In this document: in pieces, positions 6,730 through 6,897 of the stretch | How the letters are laid out: each line of letters begins with the position of its first letter | Position numbering within the stretch: position 1 is the stretch's first letter | NCBI GenBank assembly: GCA_903906615.1 | Contig: CAIVKT010000212.1 | Span: forward strand, 1 to 6,897 | Origin: an uncultured Bacteroidota bacterium | Lineage (GTDB): Bacteria > Bacteroidota > Bacteroidia > Chitinophagales > Chitinophagaceae | Direction of reading: 5' to 3' | Length of the DNA stretch: 6,897 nt | Position numbers and translations under genes: made by a program | The notes under the pieces: model-generated | Databases searched by the model: none | The model's input: only the letters and a program-made list of their open reading frames with translations | Told to the model about the DNA's origin: nothing

Positions 6730-6897
6730 TTATTTTTTAGAGTACGCTTCTAATTCATTCATTGAGAATGTGACAAGATCATTACCTTGCTCCATGTCTT
6801 TTTTTGAACGGTATAAGATATTATAATAATTATCTGTGTCGCTAAATGTGATTGTGAGTTCTGTATTATCTTGATACTGATCTTTAATGCGTTTGAT
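6730..6897 (-). CDS. C-terminal fragment of an unrecognised protein, running off the window
   Basis: The minus strand is open from the right edge to a TAA at 6732-6730, giving the last 55 residues; the start is outside the window. The peptide begins IKRIKDQYQDNTELTITF and ends NELEAYSKK. It is hydrophilic and rich in K, D, N, Y and T, with no cysteine, no membrane segment and no motif I recognise. A short alternating stretch (ELTITFSDTDNYYNILYR) suggests beta strands. GC is about 30% by hand count, well below the neighbouring GH92 gene. Its stop is only 7 bases from the GH92 stop, in convergent orientation. It could instead be a chance open frame, but 55 codons without a stop in AT-rich DNA, ending in a natural-looking Lys-Lys tail, favour a real gene. 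Confidence 0.6.
   Translation of the reverse strand: MKRIKDQYQDNTELTITFSDTDNYYNILYRSKKDMEQGNDLVTFSMNELEAYSKK

Overview
The window reads as chromosomal DNA from a member of the Bacteroidota, most likely a Chitinophaga-like lineage (inference from protein similarity recalled by eye, not from a search). Three things point there: the short starch-synthase-like gene placed head to head with panC, the lack of Shine-Dalgarno sequences before the starts (A/T-rich leaders instead), and -7 promoter boxes of the TAnnTTTG type. Most genes have moderate GC and use ATA isoleucine codons freely.

Layout from left to right. Bases 1-37 hold nothing I can support. A minus-strand gene (38-865) encodes a protein resembling only the N-terminal half of a GT5 glycogen/starch synthase. 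It diverges across a 109-base promoter region from panC (975-1820, +), the last step of pantothenate synthesis. The panC stop codon lies inside a 70-base array of ten heptamers (1814-1883). After the array and about 80 bases of otherwise unremarkable spacer comes a ROK-family sugar kinase (1963-2904, +). It converges on a GH125 alpha-mannosidase (2944-4365, -), with a small C-rich/G-rich hairpin element between them that covers the last codons of GH125. GH125 diverges across 119 bases from a GH92 alpha-mannosidase (4485-6722, +). At the right edge is the C-terminal end of an unrecognised, AT-rich minus-strand gene (6730-6897, running off the window).

Functionally there are two parts. The left part is housekeeping: cofactor biosynthesis and a conserved but uncharacterised glycosyltransferase-like protein. 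The right part looks like an alpha-mannoside salvage cluster. GH92 (exported by Sec) and GH125 (probable Tat signal) would trim alpha-mannose residues from mannan or high-mannose N-glycans, and the cytoplasmic ROK kinase could phosphorylate the released sugar. No SusC/SusD pair, sugar transporter or dedicated regulator is visible, so this is at most a fragment of a utilisation locus. I see no CRISPR, tRNA, rRNA, IS element or phage gene, and no clearly new multi-gene system. The best leads are the degenerate GT5-like protein, the heptamer array that starts on a stop codon, the hairpin element at the GH125 terminus, and the compositionally distinct gene at the right edge.
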